A DNA stretch of 10,695 nucleotides from JAITWN01 sp034002745 (GTDB lineage Bacteria; Pseudomonadota; Gammaproteobacteria; SZUA-140). The stretch is taken from the NCBI GenBank assembly GCA_034002745.1, contig JAVEZY010000045.1, positions 1 to 10,695 of the forward strand, given 5' to 3'. Under the pieces are notes generated by a model that did no database searches, had not been told where the DNA came from, and saw nothing but the letters and a program-made list of their open reading frames with translations. A program made the translations under genes and the position numbers. Of the stretch, positions 1 through 7,300 are shown piece after piece (positions within the stretch are counted from its first letter, which is position 1; every line of letters begins with the position of its first letter).

Positions 1-477
1 GCGACCGAACGGGATCACCTGTCGCGCACGCTCGAGTTCGTGAGGCGTACGCCGCCGTGCACCAGCCGCCGGACGCAGGAAGGACATGTCACCGCGTCGG
101 CCTGGCTGCTTTCTCCCGACCGCCGCGCCGCGCTGCTCACGCACCATCGCAAGCTCGGCCGCTGGTTTCAGCCGGGGGGTCACATCGAGGACGATGCCAC
201 GATCCAGGACGCTGCTTTGCGAGAAGCACGCGAGGAAAGCGGCATCATCGACCTGGCGCTGGTCAGCGAGGCGATTTTCGATGTCGACGTGCATCTGATC
301 CCGGCCCGCAAGGGAGAGCCGGATCATTGGCATTTCGATGTGCGCTTTCTGGTGCAGGCCGGGACCCGGGAATTCGCTGTCGGGGCGGAATCCATCGATC
401 TCGCCTGGCGCGAACTGGACGCGCTCGTCGATGTCGATGAATCGATCCTGCGCATGGTGCGCAAGACGGTGGGGTGA
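1..477 (+). CDS. NUDIX hydrolase, 5' end outside the window
   Basis: Visible are the last 158 residues of a NUDIX-superfamily hydrolase, an enzyme that cleaves nucleoside diphosphates linked to another moiety. The frame is open to base 1 and the upstream residues (SRTLEFVRRTP...RRTQEGHVTAS) fit this family's N-terminal region, so I treat the gene as cut by the window edge. A GTG at 40 is a possible but less likely start. The core reads TASAWLLSPD, then LLTHHRKLGRWFQPGGHIE, then the Nudix box GHIEDDATIQDAALREAREESG. The REAREESG half is intact and supplies the metal-binding glutamates, but the first Glu of the G-x5-E consensus is Ala here. The LTHHRKLGRW-QPGGH signature is shared with uncharacterised NUDIX proteins, so the substrate is unknown. 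It is followed by palindromic repeats and is not co-directional with the next gene, so it is not linked to the receptor operon. Family call secure; function unassigned. Confidence 0.9.
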   Translation, partial: ATERDHLSRTLEFVRRTPPCTSRRTQEGHVTASAWLLSPDRRAALLTHHRKLGRWFQPGGHIEDDATIQDAALREAREESGIIDLALVSEAIFDVDVHLIPARKGEPDHWHFDVRFLVQAGTREFAVGAESIDLAWRELDALVDVDESILRMVRKTVG

Positions 478-479
478 AA

Positions 480-660
480 GGGGTCAGACCCTCGCGGACG
501 CGGCAGCCGCGCGATGTGAATGGGGTCAGACCCCATGGGCGCGGCAAGCAGCGTGAAGATGAAAGGGGTCTGACCCTGCGGATGCTGCGTTCGGCGAGGG
601 CGCGGTGAGTTCCGCGGCGGCGCGCCATATCAGCAGGCGCGGCGGGTGGGGTCTGACCCC
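480..660. repeat. Cluster of four GGGGTCAGACCCC-type REP-like palindromes
   Basis: Four copies of a short near-palindrome lie at 480-491, 522-534, 565-576 and 648-660. The first two read GGGGTCAGACCC(C) and the last two GGGGTCTGACCC(C), the inverted orientation. Copies 3 and 4 also share the flank GCGGATGC. Short GGGGTCAGACCCC units scattered between genes are a common REP-like signature in gamma- and betaproteobacterial genomes, often mobilised by REP-associated tyrosine (Y1) transposases; that link comes from memory and no such transposase is present here. The inverted copies could fold in RNA and might serve as a terminator for the NUDIX gene. No gene is apparent in 478-672. Confidence 0.75.
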
Positions 661-672
661 GCGGATGCAAGC

Positions 673-784
673 TTATAACGCCTGAGTTAAGCCGAACCGC
701 GTAGTGGAGGCAAAGGCATGGCAAGTTTTTCCTGCCATGCCTTTGCCGTAACGAAGCGGTTTCGGCTTGAACGAATTGTTAGGC
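673..784 (-). repeat. attC: attC recombination site (59-base element)
   Basis: On the minus strand the site starts GCCTAACAATTCGTTCAAGC (784 downward), which matches the consensus 5' half of attC sites such as that of aadA cassettes. It ends with GGCTTAACTCAGGCGTTATAA (down to 673). The outer arms (691-700 and 756-766 on plus) pair as GCCGAACCGC with GCGGTTTCGGC, leaving one unpaired base, as expected for the extrahelical bases that set attC strand choice. The inner arms 709-723 and 733-747 are a perfect 15-base inverted repeat around a 9-base loop, giving a long hairpin. The 3' site is GTTATAA rather than GTTRRRY; the bases after G^TT come from whatever DNA the cassette joined. The site lies just past the stop of the HIRAN gene, as cassette structure requires. 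Confidence 0.9.
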
Positions 785-1526
785 GGCACTTGCACATTAC
801 TTGAGCTTTGATTGCAAGCGCTCGGCCCGCTTATTCAATGATTCCACCACGGACTTGCTTGGCTGAACTGGGTCAAATGTTGTCCGCCACTCTTGAATCA
901 GCGAAAGCGCGTCTGCATAAGCTTTGCGGCGCTCAAGCAAAAGGCTCAAGCGATCTACAGGGGCATGCAGCCGGCGGTGCGCTGATGCATATGGATCCGC
1001 CGTTGTGAAAGAACGAATAGCTGCAATTGCTTGAGTCAGAGCTTGAATCGCAGCGTCAGTGTCTCCGTCCTGCTCAAGTTTAAGCGCAGCAGCTACTTGC
1101 TCATCTACTTTCTTGGCGCGATCTTCAAGTTGTGCGCGTCTGGCCCAATCAGGATCGCCCTTGGTAATGCGGAGAACGACACCAACAGATTTCTTGCCAA
1201 GAAGCCGCTTGAGCCAGGTTGTACCGCCGTGCACCGCATGAACTGCGGCTTCGATGGGCTCGCCCTTGAGCAATGCATCTGCATCCCGAGCGTCCGAAGG
1301 AAGCCAGCCTATTTGCTCTCCAGATTGCGTAAGAACTTTGACTGCCCATCTGTCGTGCTGATTTGTCGGGTCGGCTTTGAGCTGAACCGGTTCGTTGGCT
1401 CGCATACGGCGAATGGTGTCTTGGCGCGATGCGCCGTCATCGTTGTTGTAGCTCTCGCCGCGCACGCCAACAAGAAAGGTTCGGCTCATGGTTCGGGTTC
1501 CAGGATTGCTCGGTTGTGCCGCCTAA
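679..1526 (-). mobile_element. Lone integron gene cassette (HIRAN gene plus attC)
   Basis: Read on the minus strand this has every part of an integron gene cassette. There is a GTTAGGC site (1527-1521) whose G^TT crossover opens the cassette, a leader of about 37 bases, one gene (1489-797), and a 59-base-element/attC closing the unit at 679-673. The unit is about 848 bases, a usual size. There is no integrase gene or attI in the window and no second attC, so the cassette sits outside a recognisable integron. One sampled 60-base line within it (1081-1140) is about 52% G+C, against about 73% for a line in the operon (7501-7560), which supports separate ancestry. It probably inserted at a secondary site or is the last survivor of a cassette array. 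Confidence 0.85.
797..1489 (-). CDS. HIRAN-domain protein, integron-cassette gene
   Basis: A 230-residue protein with ATG start and TAA stop, the sole gene of the integron cassette. The N-terminal half (about residues 1-110) matches the HIRAN domain: it opens SRTFLVGVRGES and contains LKADPTNQHDRWAVKV followed by GEQIGWLPSDARDA. HIRAN domains occur in SNF2 helicases such as HLTF, where they bind DNA ends, and as stand-alone or fused bacterial modules of mostly unknown role. Residues about 120-230 are helical, with a TPR-like pattern (EQDGDTDAAIQALTQAIAAI, then AYADALSLIQEW), and suggest protein contacts. No signal peptide or membrane segment is visible, so it is probably cytoplasmic. The 37-base leader within the cassette leaves little room for its own promoter; expression probably depends on flanking DNA. 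A DNA-repair or phage-defence role is possible, but nothing in the sequence proves it. Confidence 0.88.
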   Translation of the reverse strand: MSRTFLVGVRGESYNNDDGASRQDTIRRMRANEPVQLKADPTNQHDRWAVKVLTQSGEQIGWLPSDARDADALLKGEPIEAAVHAVHGGTTWLKRLLGKKSVGVVLRITKGDPDWARRAQLEDRAKKVDEQVAAALKLEQDGDTDAAIQALTQAIAAIRSFTTADPYASAHRRLHAPVDRLSLLLERRKAYADALSLIQEWRTTFDPVQPSKSVVESLNKRAERLQSKLK

Positions 1527-1527
1527 C
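1521..1527 (-). other. Cassette boundary recombination site GTTAGGC
   Basis: On the minus strand GTTAGGC matches the GTTRRRY core used by integron integrases, and the adjacent GGC-rich bases mirror the GTTAGGCGGC end of the attC (778-787 on plus). It lies 32 bases upstream of the HIRAN gene ATG. On its outer side, starting at 1528, is the reading frame of an IS21 istB remnant, so the junction between cassette and host DNA can be placed to the base. Confidence 0.75.
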
Positions 1528-1611
1528 GTGCAAATCAGCGGCGAGAGCTATCGGCTCAGGGACAAGCGCAAGGCCGGTACCGCGCCGGAACGGACGAAGA
1601 AGACGGGATAA
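1528..1611 (+). pseudogene. istB: IS21-family istB, C-terminal fragment
   Basis: The 27 codons before the TAA at 1609-1611 read VQISGESYRLRDKRKAG followed by TAPERTKKTG. This resembles the conserved C-terminus of IstB-like ATP-binding transposition proteins (...GESYRLK-KRKAG...). The rest of istB and all of istA are absent: the frame runs straight into the integron cassette at 1527, and the DNA on the far side of the cassette (up to 679) does not encode more istB. Terminal repeats of the same element follow within 20 bases. The fragment is too short to function. The call rests on family memory and position; a protein search of these residues would settle it. Confidence 0.7.
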
Positions 1612-1626
1612 CCATAGGGGCCCAGG

Positions 1627-1689
1627 GGGGGGCATTTTTACTTCGGCGATTCATGCCCAAAGGGGGTCAGTTTTCAGTCGGCGTTGACA
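1627..1689 (+). repeat. IS21-type multiple terminal repeats (right end)
   Basis: Two related repeats lie in tandem downstream of the istB fragment, at 1627-1653 and 1662-1689. They share GGGGG, then CA-TTTT, then TCGGCG at the same spacing; the second reads GGGGGTCAGTTTTCAGTCGG onward and ends GCGTTGACA. IS21-family elements carry multiple terminal repeats just inside their ends, and the outer one ends in CA, as here at 1688-1689. Base 1689 is therefore the likely element boundary. Confidence 0.65.
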
Positions 1690-1837
1690 GCTGGCCTGAT
1701 CGAGCAGTACCTGCGTACATCCGCCAAGCGTCCCAGCAAGAGGCTATCGATCCGGCTGATGTCGGCCATGGGGTTCATGCACGTCTTTGAACCGGTGTGC
1801 ATCTGTGGTCTGGACGCATGCGTCATGCCTGGGTCAT
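1690..1837. other. Spacer with no recognisable gene
   Basis: Between the IS21 end and the IS3 fragment I see no gene with family features. A plus-strand open frame here (beginning LIEQYLRTSAKRPS) runs into the IS3 remnant and matches nothing I know. The stretch may be the untranslated tail of one of the flanking elements or degraded host sequence. Confidence 0.4.
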
Positions 1838-1960
1838 CAGTTGTGGAACGTCGCGTCGGTGAATCTGTACTGTGCCGAAAGCTCCTTGAGCAGAATACTG
1901 GCTTTATGCCTCGCGCAGAACCTCGATGATCTGCTCTTCCGTAAACGGTTTCTTTTTCCA
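1838..1960 (-). pseudogene. IS3-family orfA (helix-turn-helix) remnant, frameshifted
   Basis: On the minus strand from about 1960 one frame reads DWKKKPFTEEQIIEVLREA then a stop (TAA 1906-1904). A neighbouring frame continues ASILLKELSAQYRFTDATFH then N and a stop at about 1838. Together they match the start of IS3-family OrfA proteins (RFTEEQII-VL-E...VKEL...HG-SDATFYNW), with TGA where the Trp codon would be. At least one frameshift and one nonsense change are needed, and orfB is missing. This is a dead fragment of an insertion sequence. It is separate from the IS21 remnant and points the opposite way. Confidence 0.75.
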
Positions 1961-2090
1961 GTCCGAGACGGCATTTACCAACTTCAGATCGGTCCGGAAA
2001 TATCGGCAGTCACATCATTGGGAAGCGCCGAGATGCGTCGATCGGCGATTGCGAAACCGCGGCTCGCGACGCAGCAGGGTGCGGTAATTG
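1961..2090. other. Intergenic stretch upstream of the receptor operon, no gene recognised
   Basis: This stretch holds no convincing gene on either strand. I looked for a cobalamin riboswitch, since a BtuB-like receptor and a CobN-like protein follow, but found no B12-box-like or adenosylcobalamin-binding core here, and the promoter at 2097-2125 would leave only about 30 bases of leader. Part of this DNA may be the untranslated end of the IS3-like element. Confidence 0.4.
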
Positions 2091-2093
2091 GTC

Positions 2094-2112
2094 GCATTCA
2101 CACGCTGAATGC
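2094..2112. promoter_or_regulatory. Perfect inverted repeat over the -35 region, possible operator
   Basis: GCATTCA-CACGC-TGAATGC is a perfect 7-base inverted repeat with a 5-base spacer. It covers the -35 hexamer (2097-2102) and reaches into the promoter spacer. A dimeric regulator bound here would block RNA polymerase, so repression by metal, heme or corrinoid status is an attractive guess. It does not match the Fur, Zur or NikR consensus sequences I know. It could be chance, though a 7+7 perfect dyad exactly over a -35 is suggestive. Confidence 0.45.
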
Positions 2113-2125
2113 TCCTGCCTAGAAT
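2097..2125 (+). promoter_or_regulatory. Sigma70-type promoter of the receptor-chelatase operon
   Basis: TTCACA (2097-2102) and TAGAAT (2120-2125) each match the sigma70 consensus at five of six positions and are exactly 17 bases apart. Transcription would begin near 2131-2133, about 30 bases before the GTG start at 2161. That places the ATG at 2134 at the very 5' end of the message without a ribosome-binding site, supporting the later start. Confidence 0.6.
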
Positions 2126-2148
2126 GCGCCCCCATGCTTCAGGTGAAA

Positions 2149-2158
2149 GGGGGAGGAG
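2149..2158 (+). promoter_or_regulatory. Ribosome-binding site deciding the GTG start of the receptor
   Basis: The purine-rich run GGGGGAGGAG sits just before GTG 2161 and fixes that start over the in-frame ATG at 2134. Starting at 2161 also yields a normal signal peptide (MKNNRTIHYPLIP...), whereas the longer form adds nine residues that look like translated leader. Confidence 0.65.
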
Positions 2159-2160
2159 CA

Positions 2161-4308
2161 GTGAAAAACAACAGAACCATCCACTACCCGCTGATTCCGG
2201 TAATTACCGGCGGGGTACTGTGCATGATGCCGCTGTTCGCCAGTTATGCTGAATCATCTGAATCCGGCCACATGCGGCAAGGGGCGGCGCTCAGCGGCGC
2301 AGTCATTGCCATGGCTTCCGACGGGGTTTATCAGGAGCTCGACGCCTTGGCCGTTAGGGCCAAAGCCGATGAATACGAGCAATCGCGGACCGAGCCCGGC
2401 CGCCTGACCGAGGCGACGCCGATCGCGGGTTCTGTGATCACGCGTGAGGAATTGGATACAGTCAAGTCCGCTGACTCGTTGCGCGAGCTGCTGACACGCG
2501 TGCCGGGCGTCTCCATGAGTCGCAACATCCGTATTCCGATCGGCGGAAAGGGCTATACCAACAACCTGATCGACGGTCATGCAGTCAAGTCGTCATCACT
2601 CGGCACCTATGGCTTCATCGACGAGGTCAACAGCTGGGACATCGAAAGCATCGAGGTCGTCCGGGGTCCCGGCTCGGTGCTCCACAGCAGCAAGGGTATC
2701 GGCGGCACCATAAACGTCATCACCCGCGATCCACCGCTAACGCCGGAGTACCGGCTGTGGGGTGATGTCGGCGAGTACGGTTTTCGACGCATCGGCGCCA
2801 ATGGCGGCGACACGATGGACAATGGCATTGGCTGGTGGGTCGATGCCAACTGGATGGAGGATGATGCCTGGCGCGATCGCAGCGCGCGCGAGAAGAAGGC
2901 CGCCAGCGCGCGGCTCGTGATGCATCCCGATGCGCTGTCTCGGCTGTCGCTTCGGCTGGAACACATAGAGACCTACAAGGAGTTTCCGGGCGTCCTGACG
3001 CAGGAACAGTTCGAGTCCAACTGGCGACAGGCGGTGCCGCAGAACCTGTTCGAGGATCTGACCTACGATACCGCCGCGCTGGCGTACAAGCGTGTGGTCG
3101 GGGAGCGCGGCGAGCTGGATCTCTCGTACAGCATTCGCTTCGATGGCGGCACCAACGCCTGTCCCGCCGGGTGCGCCAACTCCGTCGCGAGCACCGGGCG
3201 CCAGACCGAGATCGACTACACTCATCACAATTTGCGGGCCTTGTATCGTCACGACTTCGACCGCGCGAAGTCGCGCCTCTACGGTGGGGTGGACGCATTC
3301 ATCAGCGAGAAGAATGATGACACCTACAACCGGACGGGGTTTACGCGCACAACCCTCAGGAATGCCTACAGCATCGATGAGGTGAACGTCGCACCGTTCT
3401 TGCAGTACGAGTTTTCGCCAGCCGAGCGCTGGCGCGTGGCTCTAGGTCTGAGGCACGAGGACTACGAGCTGGATGTCGACGACCGTTCGCCGACAAGCAA
3501 CGTCGACGGCAGCGAGTCCTATTCCCGGCTGATCAAGAAGGGCGGTGTCACCTTCGACCTGGACGAGAACAACCTGTTCTGGGCGAATCTGTCGCAGGGT
3601 TTTTACATTCCGTCCACGTCTCAGACCATCACCGCCCCCAACGCCCGGCCGCTGCCGCCGGAGACCTCGCTCACGCAGGAGATAGGGGTGCGCGGCCGTA
3701 TGCCCTCATATCGCCTGAGCTACGATATCGGTCTGTTCCGCACCGTGGTGCGCAATCAGGCGGTGTCGCAGCCATGCGGAGGAGACACCACGCTCTGCCC
3801 GGACGATGCGAGCGCCAGCGCCACCTACGCGGTTGCCGCCGGCAAGGTGAAGTTTCAGGGCATCGAGAGCACGCTGGCCTGGGATCCCTTCGATCGTCTT
3901 GGCTTCGCGCTTGCGCATACCTACGCGCTCAATCGCTATGTCGACTTCATCGAGCGCTCGATCGACTACAGCGAAAATACTCTGACGTCGAGCCCAAAGC
4001 ATCACCTGAACGCGCGAATCATGCTGCGTCCATCGCCGAAGGCTCGCGTGGAGTTCGAGGGGGACTATATCAGCCACTACTACACCAACTCCCTGAACAC
4101 CAACGAGTATTCTCGACCGGTGCTGTATAACCTCCGCGCTGAGTACCGTCCGGGCAAGCACTGGGAGTTGTGGGCGCATGCGCTGAACCTGTTCGACGCT
4201 AAGTATGGCGCGCGCGTCAGCGCGACCAATGCGCCGGCGCCGGTGCGCAGCTACAGTGAGGGCTATGGTCCGCGCACGCTGCGCGTGGGGGCCTCGTACA
4301 GATGGTGA
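2161..4308 (+). CDS. TonB-dependent outer-membrane receptor (heme/corrinoid/chelate type)
   Basis: A 715-residue outer-membrane beta-barrel receptor that imports a ligand using TonB energy. In order: signal peptide (about 1-30, cut after ASYA); TonB box ELDALAV at 59-65; plug domain (about 80-195) with ITREELD, LLTRVPGVSMSR, and IEVVRGPGSVLHSSKGIGGT followed by INVITRDP; then the barrel, ending LRVGASYRW with a terminal aromatic residue. Two Cys pairs (CPAGC and CGGDTTLC) lie in likely outer loops and may form disulfides. The loop region of heme receptors with FRAP and NPNL motifs reads FYIPS (481-485) and NARPLPPETS (494-503) here, so a typical heme receptor is not proven. Its stop overlaps the start of the CobN-like gene by 7 bases. 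Given the neighbours, the cargo is probably a metallated tetrapyrrole or metal chelate. I give no symbol because btuB-like and hmuR-like roles cannot be separated. Confidence 0.93.
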   Translation: MKNNRTIHYPLIPVITGGVLCMMPLFASYAESSESGHMRQGAALSGAVIAMASDGVYQELDALAVRAKADEYEQSRTEPGRLTEATPIAGSVITREELDTVKSADSLRELLTRVPGVSMSRNIRIPIGGKGYTNNLIDGHAVKSSSLGTYGFIDEVNSWDIESIEVVRGPGSVLHSSKGIGGTINVITRDPPLTPEYRLWGDVGEYGFRRIGANGGDTMDNGIGWWVDANWMEDDAWRDRSAREKKAASARLVMHPDALSRLSLRLEHIETYKEFPGVLTQEQFESNWRQAVPQNLFEDLTYDTAALAYKRVVGERGELDLSYSIRFDGGTNACPAGCANSVASTGRQTEIDYTHHNLRALYRHDFDRAKSRLYGGVDAFISEKNDDTYNRTGFTRTTLRNAYSIDEVNVAPFLQYEFSPAERWRVALGLRHEDYELDVDDRSPTSNVDGSESYSRLIKKGGVTFDLDENNLFWANLSQGFYIPSTSQTITAPNARPLPPETSLTQEIGVRGRMPSYRLSYDIGLFRTVVRNQAVSQPCGGDTTLCPDDASASATYAVAAGKVKFQGIESTLAWDPFDRLGFALAHTYALNRYVDFIERSIDYSENTLTSSPKHHLNARIMLRPSPKARVEFEGDYISHYYTNSLNTNEYSRPVLYNLRAEYRPGKHWELWAHALNLFDAKYGARVSATNAPAPVRSYSEGYGPRTLRVGASYRW

Positions 4309-7300
4309 GTCGGCGCATGGCGGTGGTGCTGCTGCGTCTGCTGACATCCGTTCTGTTGATGTCGCTCATGCCGGTCGCGTTTGCCGCGCCCAAGATAACG
4401 GTGCTTTCAACCGAGTTCGTACTGGAACGCAAGTTCGAACTAATGCGAGCGGCGGCGGAGCGGGAGGGCGTGAATCTGGCCTGGGTGCAGGTGGATCGCG
4501 CCGATGCGGCGGCGATCACCAATGCATTGGAAGGCGCGGAATTGGTGGTGATCGACGCGCCGCGTAGCGACGACCGCGAACGCGTGGAAGCAGCGGCGGG
4601 CGGCGCGCTGCGGGCCGCGGCACTGCCCGCCCTGCACATCAGCGTCATGAACCCGCCGGAACGCCTGCGTGCGGAGGGCCTGCCGCAGGCCATCGCCGAG
4701 CAGGCCTATGCCTATTACGTCAGCGGCACGACGGTCAATCACGAACGGCTGTTCCGGTACCTGCGGACCTGGGTGGAGAACGGCGATCTCGCGAGCGTGC
4801 CGCCGCCCCGCCCCTTACCGGACGGCGGTATCTGGCATCCGGCTGCGACGGAGCCCGTGTTTGCCGATCTGCGCGCCTATCTGGATTGGTGGTCGTCGAA
4901 GCATCGGAAGCAGTGGGAGTCGCTGCCAGTGATCGGCGTCGAAATCTCCTCCAGCTACATTGCCGACGGGCAGACACGCATGCTGGACGAGCTGGTCTAT
5001 GCGCTGGAGGCGAAGGGCGCCGTTCCGCTCATGTTCTACCGATCGACGCGTCTGGCGCGCCGCGACGCGCCTTCGCGTCGTCAGTCCACCGCACCGCGCG
5101 CCGCGGATGATGGCAAGCCGGGCTTTCCCAATCCCGGGAAGCGCCGCCAGGTCGAGATCGATGAACCGATGATCGAACTCGACGGCCGTCTGCTGCCCGA
5201 TGTGCTGCTGGTCAACACCTTCCTTGGCGGCAACCCTGAAGGACGCAAGGCCTGGCATCAGGCCCTGGATATCCCGGTCATCAATGTCGTCAATTACCGC
5301 AGCGGCGACCGCGCGGCCTATCTTGCCGACCGCGCCGGCATCAGCAGCTTCCATCTGCCGTTTACCCTGACGACCGCCGAGTACATTGGGCTCATCGATC
5401 CGGTGGTGGTGTCGGCCAACGAGGGCGGAGAGATGGCGCCCATTCCCGAGCAGCTGGACATGCTGGCTGGCAAGGCGGTCAATGTCGCCCGGCTCGGGCG
5501 GAAGGCGAATGCCGACAAGCGACTGGCGCTGCTGTTCTGGAACCACCCGCCGGGGGAGCACAACCAGGGCGCGTCCAATCTGAACGTGCCGCGCTCGCTG
5601 GAGCTTCTGACGCAGCGCCTGAAGGACGAGGGCTACGCGGTGGAGCCGATCGCCGAACAGGTGATGATCGATAGCCTGCCCACGCTGCTCGCGCCGCGCT
5701 ATAGGCCGGACGGCCTGGCAGGGCTGATGCAGACGCCGCACTGGGAGAGCCTGCCGCTCACGCGCTATATGGCGTGGTATGCCACGCTGCCGAAGGAAGT
5801 GCGCGCCGACATCGAGGCCTACTGGGGGCCTCCCAAGGCCAGCCGCTCACTGGCCAAGGTAAAGGGCGAGCCGCAGTTCGTCATTCCGCGCCTCCGGCTC
5901 GGCAATCTCGTGATCATGCCCCAGCCCTCCCGTGGCGATGGCACCAGTGACGACGAAGAGAAACACATCTTCCACGACACCAAGGTGCCGGTGCATCACG
6001 GCTATCTCGCTGCCTATCTATGGATCCGCGAGAATTTCGGCGCCGATGCGATCATCCATTTCGGCACCCACGGCACCCAGGAGTGGATGCCCGGCAAGGA
6101 GCGCGGTCTGTGGGCCTTCGATCAGCCTAATCTGCTGGTCGGCAACACGCCCGTCGTCTACCCCTATATCGTCGATAACATCGGCGAAGCGATCCACGTC
6201 AAGCGGCGCGGACGCGGCCTCATCATCAGTCATCAGACGCCGCCGTTCTCGCCCGCCGGACTATCCGACGATTTCATCGTTATCAATGACCTGATCCGCG
6301 AATACCATTCGCTTGACGAAGGTATGGTGAAGGCGAACAACCGCTCGCTCATCATCGAGCAGGCGGTGAAGATGAACATCCACCAGGACCTCGGCTGGAA
6401 GGTCGCCGATCTGGAGGCGCGCTTCGAGGACTTCCTGCGCGCGATCGAGGACTATCTCGAAGACGTCGGCATGGCCATGCAGCCGCTCGGCCTGCATTCC
6501 TTCGCCGAGACCGCGCTGCCGGAACATCGCGTCAGCACCGTGATGCAGATGCTCGGGCAGCCGCTCTACGATCACCTCGGCATCACCGACCCGAAGCTCG
6601 TGTTTCGCGTCGACTACCGCGAGCTCGAGGACAGCGTGCCGTACCGCTTCGTGCACGACGAGGTGTTCTCCGACAAACCGCTCGAAGCCTACGAGGACAC
6701 CGCCCGGCGCGAGCTGGTCGCGCAGGGACGCGCCTTCGACCGAGATCTCGACGCTCAATCGGAGCACGAGGGAATCCTGCGCGCCCTCAGCGCGCGCTGG
6801 GTCGATCCGTCCTATGGCGGCGATCCGGTCCGCAATCCCGATGCCTTGCCTACCGGGCGCAACATGTACGGCTTCGATCCTTCGCGCGTGCCGACGCGCG
6901 CAGCCTATGCCGCCGGCGTCGAGGCAATGCAGAACCTGATCCTTTCGCATCAGGCAAGTCATGGAGAATTTCCGGAAAAACTCGCGTTCACCCTCTGGAG
7001 CACCGAAACCATGCGCCATCTCGGGATGCTGGAGGCACAAATCCTGTACGCGATGGGCGTTCGTCCGGTGTGGGATCAGGGCGGGCGCGTGATCGACCTG
7101 GAGGTTATCCCGCTGACCGAACTCGGCAGACCGAGAATCGATACCATCATCTCGCTTACCGGGCTCTATCGAGACCAGTTTCCGAATGTCATGGAATTGT
7201 TCAACCGCGCCATTGTGATGCTGGCCGAACTCGACGAGCCGGAGAACGACAACTTCATCCGCCGCAATACGCTCGCCATCGAGCGCCTGCTGATCGAACG

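Noticed and set aside
478..672. CRISPR array from the repeated GGGGTCAGACCC units
   Set aside because: The repeats are only 12-13 bases, occur in both orientations, have uneven spacing (about 31, 31 and 72 bases), and no cas genes are present.
1031..1687. Plus-strand open frame opposite the HIRAN gene
   Set aside because: The minus-strand gene has a recognisable HIRAN domain and the right position relative to attC. The plus frame crosses the cassette boundary and the IS21 end without any family features.
2030..2093. Minus-strand peptide NYRTLLRREPRFRN resembling the N-terminus of an MFS transporter
   Set aside because: Only about 15 residues fit, with no start context and a stop soon after. 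It is too short to claim a gene remnant.
2094..2112. Fur box
   Set aside because: The dyad GCATTCA-N5-TGAATGC lacks the GATAAT/ATTATC hexamers of Fur sites.
2134..2160. ATG at 2134 as the start of the receptor gene
   Set aside because: It lies at the predicted 5' end of the message without a ribosome-binding site, and its nine extra residues spoil the signal peptide. GTG 2161 has GGGGGAGGAG just upstream.
1961..2160. Cobalamin riboswitch before the receptor
   Set aside because: No B12-box or core-like sequence was found, and the promoter leaves a leader of only about 30 bases. The GGTGAAAGGGGG at 2142-2153 only superficially recalls a riboswitch segment.
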